DNA from: Modestobacter roseus
GTDB taxonomy: Bacteria > Actinomycetota > Actinomycetes > Mycobacteriales > Geodermatophilaceae
Reading direction: 5' to 3'
NCBI RefSeq assembly: GCF_007994135.1
Contig: NZ_VLKF01000001.1
Span: 4,447,825 to 4,511,824 of the forward strand
Length of the DNA stretch: 64,000 nt
Both the position numbers and the translations under genes were made by a program. Positions 31,846 to 40,763 of this stretch are shown here, one piece after another. How positions within the stretch are numbered: position 1 is the first letter of the stretch; the number at the start of each line of letters is the position of its first letter. Under the pieces are notes generated by a model. It had not been told where the DNA came from, searched no databases, and saw nothing but the letters and a program-made list of their open reading frames with translations.

Positions 31846-34115
31846 AGCCCGCCGTGGAAGGTCCGGGACAGCACGTCCAGCTGCTGCTCTCGGGTGAGCC
31901 GGACGAAGTTCACCGCGTACCCGGACACCCGGATGGTCAGCTGCGGGTAGTCCTCCGGGTGCTCCATCGCGTCCTCGAGCGTCTCGCGGTTCAGCACGTT
32001 GACGTTGAGGTGGTAGCCGCCGGAGACGGTGTAGGCGTCCAGCAGCCCGACCAGGTTGCCGACCTGCTCCTCCTTCGTCCGACCCAGCCCCGCGGGCACC
32101 ACCGTGGAGGTCAGCGAGATGCCGTCCTGCGCCTCGTCGTAGGGCAGCTTCGCCACGCTCAGCGCGCTGGCCAGCATGCCGTGCCGGTCCCGGCCGTTCA
32201 TCGGGTTCGCGCCCGGGGCGAAGGGCTGGCCGGCCCGCCGTCCGTCGGGGGTGTTGCCGGTGTGCGTGCCGTAGACGACGTTGCTGGTGATGGTCAGCAC
32301 CGACTGGGTGTGCACCGCGTTCCGGTAGGTCGGCTGGCGCCGCAGCTTGGCCATGAAGGTGCGCACCAGGTCGACCGCGATGTCGTCGACCCGGTCGTCG
32401 TCGTTGCCGAAGGCCGGGAACTCGCCCTCCACGTGGTAGTCGACCACCAGCCCGGTGTCGTCGCGCACCGGCCGCACCGTGGCGTACCTGATCGCCGACA
32501 GCGAGTCCGCCGCCACGCTCAGCCCGGCGATCCCGCAGGCCAGCGTGCGCAGCACGGTGCAGTCGTGCAGCGCCATCTCGATGCGCTCGTAGGCGTACTT
32601 GTCGTGCATGAGGTGGATGCAGTTGAGCGCGTCGACGTAGGTCTCGGCGAGCCAGTCCAGCAGCCGGTCGTAGGCGGCCCGGACGTCGTCGTAGCCGAGC
32701 ACCTCGCCGGTCAACGGCGCGCTGGCCGGCGCCACCTGCTCGCCGGTGACCTCGTCCCGGCCGCCGTTGATCGCGTACAGCAGCGCCTTGGCCAGGTTGA
32801 CCCGCGCGCCGAAGAACTGCATCTGCTTGCCGATCGCCATCGCCGAGACGCAGCAGGCGATGCCGGCGTCGTCCCCCCAGGCCGGGCGGATCAGCTCGTC
32901 GGACTCGTACTGGATCGAGGAGGTGTCGATCGACACCTGCGCGCAGAACCGCTTGAACCCCTCCGGCAGCCGGTCGCTCCACAGCACGGTCAGGTTCGGC
33001 TCCGGCGCGGGACCGAGGTCGTACAGGGTCTGCAGGAAGCGGAAGGAGGTGCGGGTCACCAGGGTGCGCCCGTCCTCGGCCATCCCTCCGATCGACTCGG
33101 TCACCCACGTCGGGTCGCCGGAGAACAGCGCGTCGTACTCCGGGGTGCGCAGGAACCGGACGATGCGCAGCTTGATCACGAACTGGTCGACCAGCTCCTG
33201 CGCCGCGCTCTCGTCGATCCGCCCCTCGGTGAGGTCCCGCTGCAGGTAGACGTCGAGGAACGTCGAGGTGCGGCCCAGCGACATCGCCGCGCCGTTCTGC
33301 TCCTTCACCGCCGCCAGGTAGCCCAGGTACAGCCACTGCACCGCCTCCTGTGCGGTGGCCGCGGGGCGGCTGACGTCGCAGCCGTAGCCCGCGGCCATCT
33401 CCGCCAGCTCGCCCAGGGCGCGGATCTGCTCGGCCAGCTCCTCGCGGTCCCGGATGACCTCCTCGGTGGAGCGGAGCAGGTCCAGCTCGTCCTTCTCCAG
33501 CTGCTTGGCCGCGATCAGCGCGTCGACGCCGTAGAGCGCCACCCGCCGGTAGTCGCCGATGATCCGGCCGCGGCCGTAGGCGTCGGGCAGCCCGGTCACG
33601 ATGTGCGAGCGGCGGGCGGCCAGCACCGCCTGGGGGTAGACGTCGAAGACGCCGTCGTTGTGCGTCTTGCGGTAGGTCGTGAAGATCTCCCGCACCACCG
33701 GGTCGGGTTCGTAGCCGTAGGTGCGCAGCGCGTTCTCGACCATCCGCCAGCCGCCGTTGGGCATGATCGCCCGCTTCAGCGGGGCGTCGGTCTGCAGCCC
33801 GACGACCACCTCGTCGTCCTCGCTGATGTAGCCCGGCGCGTGCGAGGTGATGGTCGACGGCGTGTGCGGGTCGACGTCGTACACGCCCTTGGCCCGCTCC
33901 TCCGGGAAGAGCGCGGACACCGCCTGCCACACCCGGGTGGTCCGCTCGGTGGGGCCGGCGAGGAAGCCGGCGTCGCCCTCGTAGGGGGTGACGTTGCGCT
34001 GGATGAAGTCGCGCACGTCGATCCGGTCCTGCCAGGGACCGGGGGAGAACCCACGCCAGGCCTGGTCGCCGGTGCCGGTGCCGGCGGCGGGGCGGTCGAT
34101 CGTGCTGCTGGTCAT
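31842..34115 (-). CDS. pflB: Formate C-acetyltransferase (pyruvate formate-lyase)
   Basis: A 757-residue glycyl-radical enzyme that splits pyruvate with CoA to acetyl-CoA and formate without oxygen. The adjacent catalytic cysteines are at residues 421-422 (GIACCVSAM), and the radical glycine is at about 732 in RVSGYAVNF. The N-terminus ([22 protein letters not shown]) and [11 protein letters not shown] match true PFL rather than diol dehydratase relatives. The ATG at 34115 has GAGGAGG 6 nt upstream. A DosR/DevR-like box and a TAGCGT -10 precede it. In a mainly aerobic soil actinobacterium this suggests a hypoxia-induced fermentative route. Confidence 0.96.
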   Translation of the reverse strand: MTSSTIDRPAAGTGTGDQAWRGFSPGPWQDRIDVRDFIQRNVTPYEGDAGFLAGPTERTTRVWQAVSALFPEERAKGVYDVDPHTPSTITSHAPGYISEDDEVVVGLQTDAPLKRAIMPNGGWRMVENALRTYGYEPDPVVREIFTTYRKTHNDGVFDVYPQAVLAARRSHIVTGLPDAYGRGRIIGDYRRVALYGVDALIAAKQLEKDELDLLRSTEEVIRDREELAEQIRALGELAEMAAGYGCDVSRPAATAQEAVQWLYLGYLAAVKEQNGAAMSLGRTSTFLDVYLQRDLTEGRIDESAAQELVDQFVIKLRIVRFLRTPEYDALFSGDPTWVTESIGGMAEDGRTLVTRTSFRFLQTLYDLGPAPEPNLTVLWSDRLPEGFKRFCAQVSIDTSSIQYESDELIRPAWGDDAGIACCVSAMAIGKQMQFFGARVNLAKALLYAINGGRDEVTGEQVAPASAPLTGEVLGYDDVRAAYDRLLDWLAETYVDALNCIHLMHDKYAYERIEMALHDCTVLRTLACGIAGLSVAADSLSAIRYATVRPVRDDTGLVVDYHVEGEFPAFGNDDDRVDDIAVDLVRTFMAKLRRQPTYRNAVHTQSVLTITSNVVYGTHTGNTPDGRRAGQPFAPGANPMNGRDRHGMLASALSVAKLPYDEAQDGISLTSTVVPAGLGRTKEEQVGNLVGLLDAYTVSGGYHLNVNVLNRETLEDAMEHPEDYPQLTIRVSGYAVNFVRLTREQQLDVLSRTFHGGL

Positions 34116-34185
34116 CGTGGGCCTCCTCGGCGGCGGGACCGTCCCACCAGCTCCGACGCTAGGAGCGCGGGGGTGCCCCGGGGCG

Positions 34186-34199
34186 GGGCCCAAGGTCCC
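34186..34199 (-). promoter_or_regulatory. DosR/DevR-like box upstream of pflB
   Basis: On the pflB strand the site reads GGGACCTTGGGCCC inside GGGG...CCCC. It fits the imperfect palindrome GGGNCNTTNGNCCC bound by DosR/DevR response regulators in mycobacteria and Streptomyces. A TAGCGT hexamer at 34156-34161 could be the -10 element, which would put the box centre near -43, the usual activating position. Only this one site was found by eye. Confidence 0.6.
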
Positions 34200-34220
34200 C
34201 GGAGGGTGGCCGTCCGGCCT

Positions 34221-35339
34221 TCAGCGGTGCTCGGACGAGGCGGTCACCGGCTGCGTCCCGGCGCCGGCTACGGCCAGGGCGAGCGCGGCGATCCGTTCGC
34301 CGGCGTGGCCGTCGCCGAAGGGGCAGGGGAGGGAGCGCAGCCGAGCGGGCCAGCCAGGGCGCAGCAGGTGCGCCGCCGCGGCGGCGACCCCGGCCGGCTG
34401 GGTGAGCACGGCGAAGCCCGCGTCGATGCTCTCCGGTCGCTCGGTGCTGTTGCGCACCACGACCAGTGGCTTGCCCAGCACGGTGACCTCCTCCTGCACG
34501 CCGCCGGAGTCGGAGACGACCAGCGTCGCACCGAGCGCCAGGGCCAGGAAGGTCGGGTGGTCGACCGGCTGGCACAGCCGGACGTTGACCGGCGGTTCGA
34601 TGCCGAAGGCCTCCAGCCGGGCACGGGTGCGCGGGTGCAGCGGCAGGAGCACCGGCCGATTCAGCTCGCCGAGGGACTCCAGCAGGGCGGCGAGCTGCTC
34701 GGCGGAGTCGGTGTTCTCCGGCCGGTGCACGGTGGCCAGCACGTACTCGCCGGCGGTGACCCGGAAGTCCTCCAGCACGGCCGCCTGCAGCCGCGGTTCC
34801 GGTAGCGCCCGCCGGGTGGCCTCGACGATCGGGTTGCCGGTGACGTGCACGGCGCCGGCGGGTGTGCCACCGGCGAGCAGCGCGTCGGCGTTGCCCGCGG
34901 TGGCGCAGCAGTGCACGTCCGCGACCGCGCCGATCACCAGCCGGTTGATCTCCTCGGGCATCGCCCGGTCGTGCGACCGCAGGCCGGCCTCCACGTGGAC
35001 CACGGGTATGCCCAGGTAGTGGGCGGCCTGTGCCCCGGCGTTGGCGCTGTTGGTGTCTCCCTGGACGACCACCGCGGCCGGCCGGGTACTCCGGAAGTGG
35101 GTGACCAGCCCGGTGAGCATGAGGCCCACCTGGTCGGCCCGGTCCCGGCCGCCGGCCCCCGACAGCGGCATCGTCGGCGGCGGCAGCGACGCGTTGCGGA
35201 AGAAGACGTCGGACAGCTCCGGGTCGTAGTGCTGTGCGGTGAACACCATCTCCGCGGCCTCGCCCAGCGCGTGCACCACCGGCGCCAGCTTGATGATCTC
35301 CGGCCGGGTGCCCAGCACCACGGCGATGCGGCGGGTCAC
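34221..35339 (-). CDS. wecB: UDP-N-acetylglucosamine 2-epimerase (non-hydrolysing)
   Basis: A 372-residue cytoplasmic enzyme interconverting UDP-GlcNAc and UDP-ManNAc for surface polysaccharide. Motifs are the N-terminal GTRPEIIKLAPVV, VVVQGDTNSANAG, VHVEAGLRSHDRAMPEEINR, VLATVHRPENTD, and the C-terminal nucleotide site SDSGGVQEEVTVLGKP with the ERPE motif after it. The GTG start overlaps the stop of the choice-of-anchor-P gene by 4 nt. It is the last gene of a five-gene operon that begins at 39267. The sugar product probably feeds the operon's glycosyltransferase. Confidence 0.94.
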   Translation of the reverse strand: MTRRIAVVLGTRPEIIKLAPVVHALGEAAEMVFTAQHYDPELSDVFFRNASLPPPTMPLSGAGGRDRADQVGLMLTGLVTHFRSTRPAAVVVQGDTNSANAGAQAAHYLGIPVVHVEAGLRSHDRAMPEEINRLVIGAVADVHCCATAGNADALLAGGTPAGAVHVTGNPIVEATRRALPEPRLQAAVLEDFRVTAGEYVLATVHRPENTDSAEQLAALLESLGELNRPVLLPLHPRTRARLEAFGIEPPVNVRLCQPVDHPTFLALALGATLVVSDSGGVQEEVTVLGKPLVVVRNSTERPESIDAGFAVLTQPAGVAAAAAHLLRPGWPARLRSLPCPFGDGHAGERIAALALAVAGAGTQPVTASSEHR

Positions 35340-36217
35340 CGGGCACCGGCCGGGGTGAGCGACAGGCCGCGGCGGCGGACGACGCGGCGGGCCAGCAGTG
35401 CCCAGGCGGCCAGCACGGCGAGTGCGCCACCCGAGGTCGCCGCGTGCAGCGGCACCGCGGGGGTGGGGTACACCTTGACGTTGCCGCCGCAGGTGACCGT
35501 GCCGATCGCGGCGGTCACGGCTGGGGAGAGGACGACGACGTCCAGCGCGCTGACGGTGATCCGGTCGGTGCCGCTGCTCGCGTCTGCGGCGACGGCCTGC
35601 TCGTTGAGCACGAGCTTGGCGACGGTCGCACCCAGCACCTCCACGTCCACGCCGGTGTTCGGGGCGGCTTGCGAGGCCAGCGGGAGCGGTAGCAGACCGG
35701 CCACGACCACCCGGGCGTTGGCCAGTGAGGCCTTGCCGCTGACCGCGCCGCCGGCCTTGGCCGTGCAGCTGGCGGTGATCGCATCGGCCCGGACGGTGGC
35801 GGCGTTCAGCCCGCCGGTCAGGTTCAGCCGGACCCCACCGGTGCCGGCCCGGACCGTGCAGCTGCCGTCGTCGTTCACCGTGAGGGAGCCGCCGCTGCCG
35901 ACGAGCCCGGCGCAGGCGGCGGAGCTGCCGTCGGCGAACGCCCTCGCGGTCTGCACGAAGGTGCCGGCGGTGATCAGCGACTGCCCGGCGAGGGCGGTGG
36001 CCCCTGTGCCGTTCGTGCTGGTCACCGTGGCCTGGCTGCCGTCGTTGCGCACCGACTCCGTGCCCGTCGACACGGTCGCGCCGAGGGCGGTCACCCAGGC
36101 GGCGTTCGCGGTGGCGGTGGAGGTGTCGGCCAGCGCGGTGCCGGCCGGCAGCAGCACCAGGGCGGTGGCGGCCGCGGCCACCACGAGGCCGGGGCGGCGG
36201 AGCGAGGAGCGGATCAT
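35336..36217 (-). CDS. Choice-of-anchor-P family secreted protein, putative exosortase substrate
   Basis: A 293-residue exported protein. A signal peptide occupies about residues 1-30 (RRPGLVVAAAATALVLLPAGTALA). The body is beta-rich and low in charge, with the family features APNTGVDVEVLG followed by VLNEQ, and CTAKAGGAVSG. The C-terminus is tripartite: VYPTPAVPLH, a hydrophobic stretch ALAVLAAWALLA, then RRVVRRRG, as expected for a sorting signal. The ATG at 36217 overlaps the glycosyltransferase stop (ATGA). Linkage to an exosortase-family gene two positions upstream suggests it is the cognate cargo. Confidence 0.82.
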   Translation of the reverse strand: MIRSSLRRPGLVVAAAATALVLLPAGTALADTSTATANAAWVTALGATVSTGTESVRNDGSQATVTSTNGTGATALAGQSLITAGTFVQTARAFADGSSAACAGLVGSGGSLTVNDDGSCTVRAGTGGVRLNLTGGLNAATVRADAITASCTAKAGGAVSGKASLANARVVVAGLLPLPLASQAAPNTGVDVEVLGATVAKLVLNEQAVAADASSGTDRITVSALDVVVLSPAVTAAIGTVTCGGNVKVYPTPAVPLHAATSGGALAVLAAWALLARRVVRRRGLSLTPAGAR

Positions 36218-37644
36218 CGCGGGCTTCCGATCAGGACGGGGGATCCGGCAGGGGCGGGGTCCAGCGGGAGGGGAGCGGGGGCGGCGCCGGCCTGGTCGGT
36301 CCGGGCGGTCTTCTTCCAGTCGGTGCGGCGGCGCAGGGTGCGGGTGAAGGCCCACCAGACCGCGGCCTGCAGCAGGTAGCCGTAGCCGATGTTGGCCAGG
36401 CCCAGCCAGACCGCACGGCGGCGGCTGATCACGCCGCCGGTGCGCGCCCGGTAGATCGGCCCCCAGATGAACTGGGGGAGCACGCCGAACAGCAGGGCCA
36501 GCGGAACCAGTCCCCAGGCGCCGGCGGCCCACCAGTCGGCCGGTCCGTCGCCGGTGCTGAAGGCGTAGTAGGCGTCCACCGCGATCGCGGTCGGGAAGAC
36601 GACGCTGCCCAGCATCTGGGACCAGGGGACGTAGAGGTAGTAGGCGACCTCCAGCGCCCCGCCCAGCGGTACCCGCGGGGAGCAGAGCACCTGCCACAGG
36701 TAGCGGAGGCACTGGATGCCGCCCTGCGCCCAGCGACTGCGCTGCCGGATCAGGGGCTTGAGCCGGGTGAGGCCGAGCTGGGCGACGAAGGTGTCGTCGC
36801 AGTACTCGGTGCGCCCCCCGGTCAGCAGGACGTGCAGACCGAGCTCGAAGTCCTCCAGCAGCGCCCCGTGCCAGGGGGTGCCGTGCTCACGGGCGATCCG
36901 GTCCAGCCCGGACATCCGGGTGAACTGGCCGTTGCCGCCCATCGCGACGCTGCCGGTGCGCTGCCGGAGCGTCTGCATCGCAGCGATGGTGCCGGTGAAC
37001 TCCATGTCCTGCAGCTGCACCAGCAGCGGGTCGCGGTGCCGCTCGCGGCCGAGGTCACCGAGCCGGCCGGGGTCGGTGCTGACCAGGGCGTCGACGTCCT
37101 GGGTGATCCGCACCTGCACCTGGACCGCGACCACGGACCTGGCGCCGAAGTAGGCCGGCCCGCAGATGACGTCCGGGCAGACCCGCTCCAGCCGGGCGTC
37201 GGCGTCGACCACCCCGACGATGACCTTGTCGCGGTCGGCGTCGACCGGGAGCTCGGCGGAGATCGCCCGCCAGGCGGCGTTCAACGCCGCGCCCTTGCCC
37301 TGCCGTGCCTCGGGTGCCCGGCGGGTGAGCACCCGCAGGTTCTGGTGCCGGTCGGCCAGGGCGGCCAGCAGCAGCGGGGTCGCGTCGGTGGAGCCGTCGT
37401 CCACGATCCACACGGTCGCGTCGGGGAAGTCGGTGGTCAGGTGGCGCACCGTCGCCGCGATCACGTCCTCCTCGTTGAGGCAGGGGACGACGAGGTGGAA
37501 GTCGTGACCGGCGCGGGTGCCCGGCACGCTGTCCCGGCGGCGCAGGAACGGCCGCAGGATGCACAGCACGTAGACCAGGAAGCCGACGCACAGCAGGAAC
37601 GCCCCGGTGTTCAGCAGGGCCAGCATCGCCTCCGGGTCATGCAC
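36214..37644 (-). CDS. Membrane glycosyltransferase family 2 (processive type)
   Basis: A 476-residue inner-membrane GT2 enzyme related to chitin, hyaluronan and poly-GlcNAc synthases. One N-terminal helix (LLNTGAFLLCVGFLVYVLCIL) is followed by the GT-A domain with VPCLNEED, VDDGSTDA, VVDADARL, the acceptor-site LLEDFELG and the QRSRWAQGG motif (QxxRW) characteristic of processive enzymes. Several transmembrane helices end the protein. The GTG start overlaps the exosortase gene by 8 nt. With wecB downstream, a polymer containing GlcNAc or ManNAc is a reasonable guess, not shown. Confidence 0.88.
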   Translation of the reverse strand: MHDPEAMLALLNTGAFLLCVGFLVYVLCILRPFLRRRDSVPGTRAGHDFHLVVPCLNEEDVIAATVRHLTTDFPDATVWIVDDGSTDATPLLLAALADRHQNLRVLTRRAPEARQGKGAALNAAWRAISAELPVDADRDKVIVGVVDADARLERVCPDVICGPAYFGARSVVAVQVQVRITQDVDALVSTDPGRLGDLGRERHRDPLLVQLQDMEFTGTIAAMQTLRQRTGSVAMGGNGQFTRMSGLDRIAREHGTPWHGALLEDFELGLHVLLTGGRTEYCDDTFVAQLGLTRLKPLIRQRSRWAQGGIQCLRYLWQVLCSPRVPLGGALEVAYYLYVPWSQMLGSVVFPTAIAVDAYYAFSTGDGPADWWAAGAWGLVPLALLFGVLPQFIWGPIYRARTGGVISRRRAVWLGLANIGYGYLLQAAVWWAFTRTLRRRTDWKKTARTDQAGAAPAPLPLDPAPAGSPVLIGSPR

Positions 37645-38212
37645 GGTGGCGCCCCTTGGAGGCGCTGCCGCGCAGCAGGATGGCGAGGTACAGGGTGCCG
37701 GCGGCGACCACGCCGATGGTGCTGATCAGGGTGCCCGCGAGCAGGTGGGTGCGGGCGTAGCCGTCCGCCGGGCCGAAGGTCGCCATCGCCTCGGCGATGG
37801 CCAGCAGCCGGACCTGGTTGACCGCGAAGACCGTGCCGATCGCGGCGGCCAGGCTGGCCAGCGCCCGCCAGGCACTCACCCGCTGGACCGCCAGCAGCAC
37901 GACCGTGACCCCGGTGAAGGGGATGATCAGGAAGGCGACGGTGCAGCCGAGGGTGATGCCGTAACCGGTCTGCACCCCGTCGACGGAGAACAGCACCGAC
38001 GTGCCGACCCGGGCCGCGTCGGAGATCCCGCCGAGCCGGGCGAGCCCGGCGGACAGCGACGCCTCCAGCTCCTGCACCCGGTCGGCGACCACGAACAACC
38101 CGATCATCACGCCGGCCGCGACGATGCTGAGCAGCGGGCGGACCAGGCCGACGTCGTCGCTGCCGGCGGTGGGCGCCGACCACGGGGTCGGCTGGCCGAG
38201 GGCGGTGGTCAT
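37637..38212 (-). CDS. Exosortase/archaeosortase-family transpeptidase
   Basis: A 191-residue polytopic membrane protein with about five helices. The exosortase catalytic triad pattern is visible: Cys90 in TLGCTVAFLIIPF, Arg135 in VNQVRLLAIAEA, and His156 in YARTHLLAGTLIS. In the family, these enzymes cut a C-terminal sorting signal and join the protein to a surface partner. The ATG at 38212 overlaps the upstream GAF/GGDEF gene (ATGA). Neighbouring genes supply a likely cargo protein and polysaccharide enzymes. The long open frame upstream to 40180 is a GC artefact. Family assignment is by pattern only. Confidence 0.8.
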   Translation of the reverse strand: MTTALGQPTPWSAPTAGSDDVGLVRPLLSIVAAGVMIGLFVVADRVQELEASLSAGLARLGGISDAARVGTSVLFSVDGVQTGYGITLGCTVAFLIIPFTGVTVVLLAVQRVSAWRALASLAAAIGTVFAVNQVRLLAIAEAMATFGPADGYARTHLLAGTLISTIGVVAAGTLYLAILLRGSASKGRHRA

Positions 38213-39267
38213 CGTGCGTGCGGGATCTGCAGTGCCCGGGAGCGGTTGGTCAGGAGGGCGTCCTCGGCCCGCCACCAGGCATCGATCATGCCGTCGAGGC
38301 GGGTGCGCATCGCCCAGCCGGTGACGGCGTTGGTGCCGCCGGCGCGCAGCACCTCGCCGACGTCCGCGGCGATGCCGGACACGGTCGTGGCGCTCCCGCC
38401 GCCGACCAGCATGCCGAGCTGGCGCGGACCGGTGCGGGCGACCTGGGCGCGGCCGCCGGCGGTCTCGACGACGGCGTGGGCGGCCCGGCGGGCCGACCGG
38501 GTGGTGAAGACGGTGCCGAGGTCGACCAGCACCACCCCCACCTGCTCGGCCAGCCGGGCGGCCCGCTCCTCCTCGCGGGCGAGCAGCAGCCCCCAGCCGT
38601 GCCGGTCGGGCAGTCCGGTGGTGGCATCGGTGCTGCGCCGGGCGGCGTCCAGGTCCGCCCGGCGGTCGCCGGCGGCCCGCTGCAGGTCGGCGCTGAGGCT
38701 GCGGCTCAACGACACGCCCTGCGTGTCCAGCGCCCGCAGCCAGCCGGTCATGTCCGTCCGGAGGTCGCGCTCGGTGAAGCCGCACAGGCTGCCGATCAGC
38801 TCGCCCCGCGGGTTTCGCAGCGCGATCCCCGCGTAGTGCTTGATCCCGAACCCGTCGGCCTTGGCGGCCAGTACCGGGTCGCGGGTGGTGCTCAGGTCGA
38901 GGGAGACCGCGTCGGTCCGGTGGCGCACCACGTCGTGGCAGATGCTGTCGCCGAAGGGGATCGGCTGGTCGACGGCGAGAACGCCCGGATCGACGCTGGC
39001 CGCCAGTGGGGTGTAGACCTCGTCGGCGATCCGGTTGACCAGCCAGCTGGAGCACGTGCCCCCCGCGGCGAACGTGGCGACCGTGCTCCTCGCGGTGTCC
39101 CGGAAGTCGGGAGCGGCGGAGGGCAGCACGCTCAGCACCGGATCGGCCGGCGCCGTCTCCCCCCGGTTGGTGAACCGGTCGAGCGAGACGCTGAGCTTGC
39201 CGGGGCGCTTGCTGGCGCCCCGGTGGCGTCCTCCCCGGCTGGGCCGCGGTCCTGTGTGCATCGTCAT
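38209..39267 (-). CDS. GAF domain protein with degenerate GGDEF domain
   Basis: A 352-residue protein, first gene of the exosortase operon. Residues about 45-210 look like a GAF sensor domain (FAAGGTCSSWLVNRIADEV, DSICHDVVRHR, GIKHYAGIALRNPRGELIGSLCGF). A GGDEF-like fold follows (STDATTGLPDRHGW, EQVGVVLVDLG). The signature GG(D/E)EF is replaced by GPRQL in RTGPRQLGMLVGG, so cyclic-di-GMP synthesis is not expected; a binding or scaffold role is possible. The ATG at 39267 has GGAG about 9 nt upstream. Confidence 0.78.
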   Translation of the reverse strand: MTMHTGPRPSRGGRHRGASKRPGKLSVSLDRFTNRGETAPADPVLSVLPSAAPDFRDTARSTVATFAAGGTCSSWLVNRIADEVYTPLAASVDPGVLAVDQPIPFGDSICHDVVRHRTDAVSLDLSTTRDPVLAAKADGFGIKHYAGIALRNPRGELIGSLCGFTERDLRTDMTGWLRALDTQGVSLSRSLSADLQRAAGDRRADLDAARRSTDATTGLPDRHGWGLLLAREEERAARLAEQVGVVLVDLGTVFTTRSARRAAHAVVETAGGRAQVARTGPRQLGMLVGGGSATTVSGIAADVGEVLRAGGTNAVTGWAMRTRLDGMIDAWWRAEDALLTNRSRALQIPHAR

Positions 39268-39475
39268 GTCCTGCGTCTCCGTCCTCGGTGAGCACCCGAC
39301 CCCCGTGGCCGGCTCGCGCAGCATTTCCGTGCTGCACAGATTGGTTGCAGGCGAGAGAACGGCAGGCCACGGAGATTCCTTGAGGCCTCGTTCCGAATTT
39401 CTCGCCGTTGACCTCGCTCACGCGCACCGCGGCCTGCCCGGACCGGCGGGACGAGGCGGCGTAGGTTCCTCGGCC
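39268..39475. promoter_or_regulatory. Divergent promoter region of exosortase operon and sulfotransferase
   Basis: A 208-bp region with several AT-richer stretches. An inverted repeat, GCAGCA-TTTCCG-TGCTGC at 39318-39335, lies about 50 nt upstream of the operon start and could be an operator. On the plus strand TAGGTT at 39462-39467 sits 8 nt before the GTG of the sulfotransferase, suggesting a leaderless transcript. Confidence 0.45.
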
Positions 39476-40282
39476 GTGGATCCCGATCCGCTCCCGCGGC
39501 TGTTCGTCGTCGGCTGCCCGCGTTCGGGGACGACGCTGCTGCAGTCCTTCCTCGCCGCCCACCCGGACGTGCAGGCCTTCCCGGAGACGCACTTCTTCTA
39601 CCGGCTGCCCGGCGACCTCGACGGCCCGATCCCGCCCGACCTGGCAGCGGACCTGCCGGAGGTCGCCGGCTTCCTCGGCCGGCCGGGGCTGACGTGGCCG
39701 GAACCGGCGACCGGGCGGCTGGTGGCCCAGGCGTTCCTGGCGACGGCGGCGGAGGTGACCCGCGCGAACGGCCGGCGCACCTGGGTGGAGAAGACCCCGG
39801 CCAACCTCTACGCCCTCGACCGCGTCCAGCGGCTGGTGCCGGGAGCGCGCTTCCTGCACATCCTGCGGGACGGCGCCGACGTCGCGGCCAGCCTGTGCTC
39901 GGTGTCCGCCGGGTGGGGGAGCAGCTACACCCCCGACCAGGCGGTCGACCTGTGGGCCGAGTGCGTGGCGATCACCGCCGAGCACCGCGGTCGACCCGGG
40001 CACACGGTGGTGTCCTATGCGCAGCTGGCCCAGCACCCCGAGCGGGTGCTCCGCGCCGCCTGCGCCGACGTCGGCCTGCCCTACGACCCGGTGATGGTGG
40101 CCGGGCGGGCCGGGGCGGCATCGGCGCTGATCAAGGGCTTCGAGACGTGGAAGGGCGACAACACCGGCCCCCTGGTGCACCGCCCGCGGGAGAAGTTCGG
40201 GCTGGTCTTCGACGCCGAGACCCAGCGCCGGGTGGAGAAGCGGGTCGCGGAGGTCGTCGTCCCCGAGCTCACCGGCGACTGA
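39476..40282 (+). CDS. PAPS-dependent sulfotransferase family protein
   Basis: A 268-residue sulfotransferase that would move sulfate from PAPS to a hydroxyl or amino group. The 5'-phosphosulfate loop is GCPRSGTTLLQSFL (residues about 13-26). The 3'-phosphate motif is FLHILRDGADVAASL at about 125-139. The WVEKTPANLY motif between them is typical of the Sulfotransfer_3 group. The GTG start is supported by a TAGGTT -10 element 8 nt upstream. It diverges from the exosortase/polysaccharide operon, so sulfation of a surface sugar is possible but not shown. Confidence 0.88.
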   Translation: MDPDPLPRLFVVGCPRSGTTLLQSFLAAHPDVQAFPETHFFYRLPGDLDGPIPPDLAADLPEVAGFLGRPGLTWPEPATGRLVAQAFLATAAEVTRANGRRTWVEKTPANLYALDRVQRLVPGARFLHILRDGADVAASLCSVSAGWGSSYTPDQAVDLWAECVAITAEHRGRPGHTVVSYAQLAQHPERVLRAACADVGLPYDPVMVAGRAGAASALIKGFETWKGDNTGPLVHRPREKFGLVFDAETQRRVEKRVAEVVVPELTGD

Positions 40283-40322
40283 GCGGGGAGCACCGGACCC
40301 GGGGGCTGGTTACCGTGCAGGG

Positions 40323-40685
40323 ATGGGTCCGGTGATCGCGGTCGTCGTGGTGCTGGCCCTGCTCGCGGTGATCGTCGCGTGGGGCTCGATGGCCCGGCGC
40401 GGCCCGGTCGGGCCACCGGCGCTCACCGAGCGCGACCGGGCCCTGCGCGCGCAGGCGATCGCCGCGGCCCGCTGGACCACCGCCCACGACGAGGTCGACG
40501 GCGTCACCCGGGTGTTGCTCCGCCGGGCGTGCACCGGCCCGGACGGCCGCCCCGAGGTGCTCGAGGAGCGGGTCTTCGAGACCTTCCCGGCGAGGGACCC
40601 GCTGTGGGAGGCGCGGTTCACCGAGGCGATGGCCGGGGCCCGGTTCCGCTGCCAGTACCTCAACAACGAGGAGGGCCTGGGCTGA
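40323..40685 (+). CDS. Small membrane-anchored hypothetical protein
   Basis: A 120-residue protein with one N-terminal transmembrane helix (IAVVVVLALLAVIVAWG) and a soluble, charged domain of about 95 residues (WTTAHDEVDGVTRVLLRRA, ending FRCQYLNNEEGLG). The family was not recognised. TACCGT at 40311-40316 lies 6 nt before the ATG, matching a leaderless promoter. The next gene starts about 80 bp downstream on the same strand. Confidence 0.7.
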   Translation: MGPVIAVVVVLALLAVIVAWGSMARRGPVGPPALTERDRALRAQAIAAARWTTAHDEVDGVTRVLLRRACTGPDGRPEVLEERVFETFPARDPLWEARFTEAMAGARFRCQYLNNEEGLG

Positions 40686-40695
40686 GAGCCCGGCC

Positions 40696-40721
40696 TGTGG
40701 ACGGCGACCTCCGCTGTGGAC
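40696..40721. repeat. Paired TGTGGAC boxes, site 1
   Basis: Two TGTGGAC heptamers start 19 bp apart, with the second followed by GACG, about 40 bp upstream of the DUF2695 gene. The same arrangement and spacing recur at 53797-53822. The heptamer resembles part of an actinobacterial DnaA box (TGTGGACAA) but lacks its last bases. Confidence 0.5.
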
Positions 40722-40763
40722 GACGCCGGGCGGGCGGTCCCCGCGCGCTGCTGGACTCCGGGC

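Noticed and set aside
34135..34145. GGGACCGTCCC palindrome in the pflB leader
   Set aside because: It lies downstream of the predicted transcription start and lacks the TT core of a DosR box; too short to call a regulatory site.
31854..34805. Long plus-strand open frame opposite pflB and wecB
   Set aside because: Shadow frame with biased composition; the minus strand carries pflA, pflB and wecB with all catalytic motifs.
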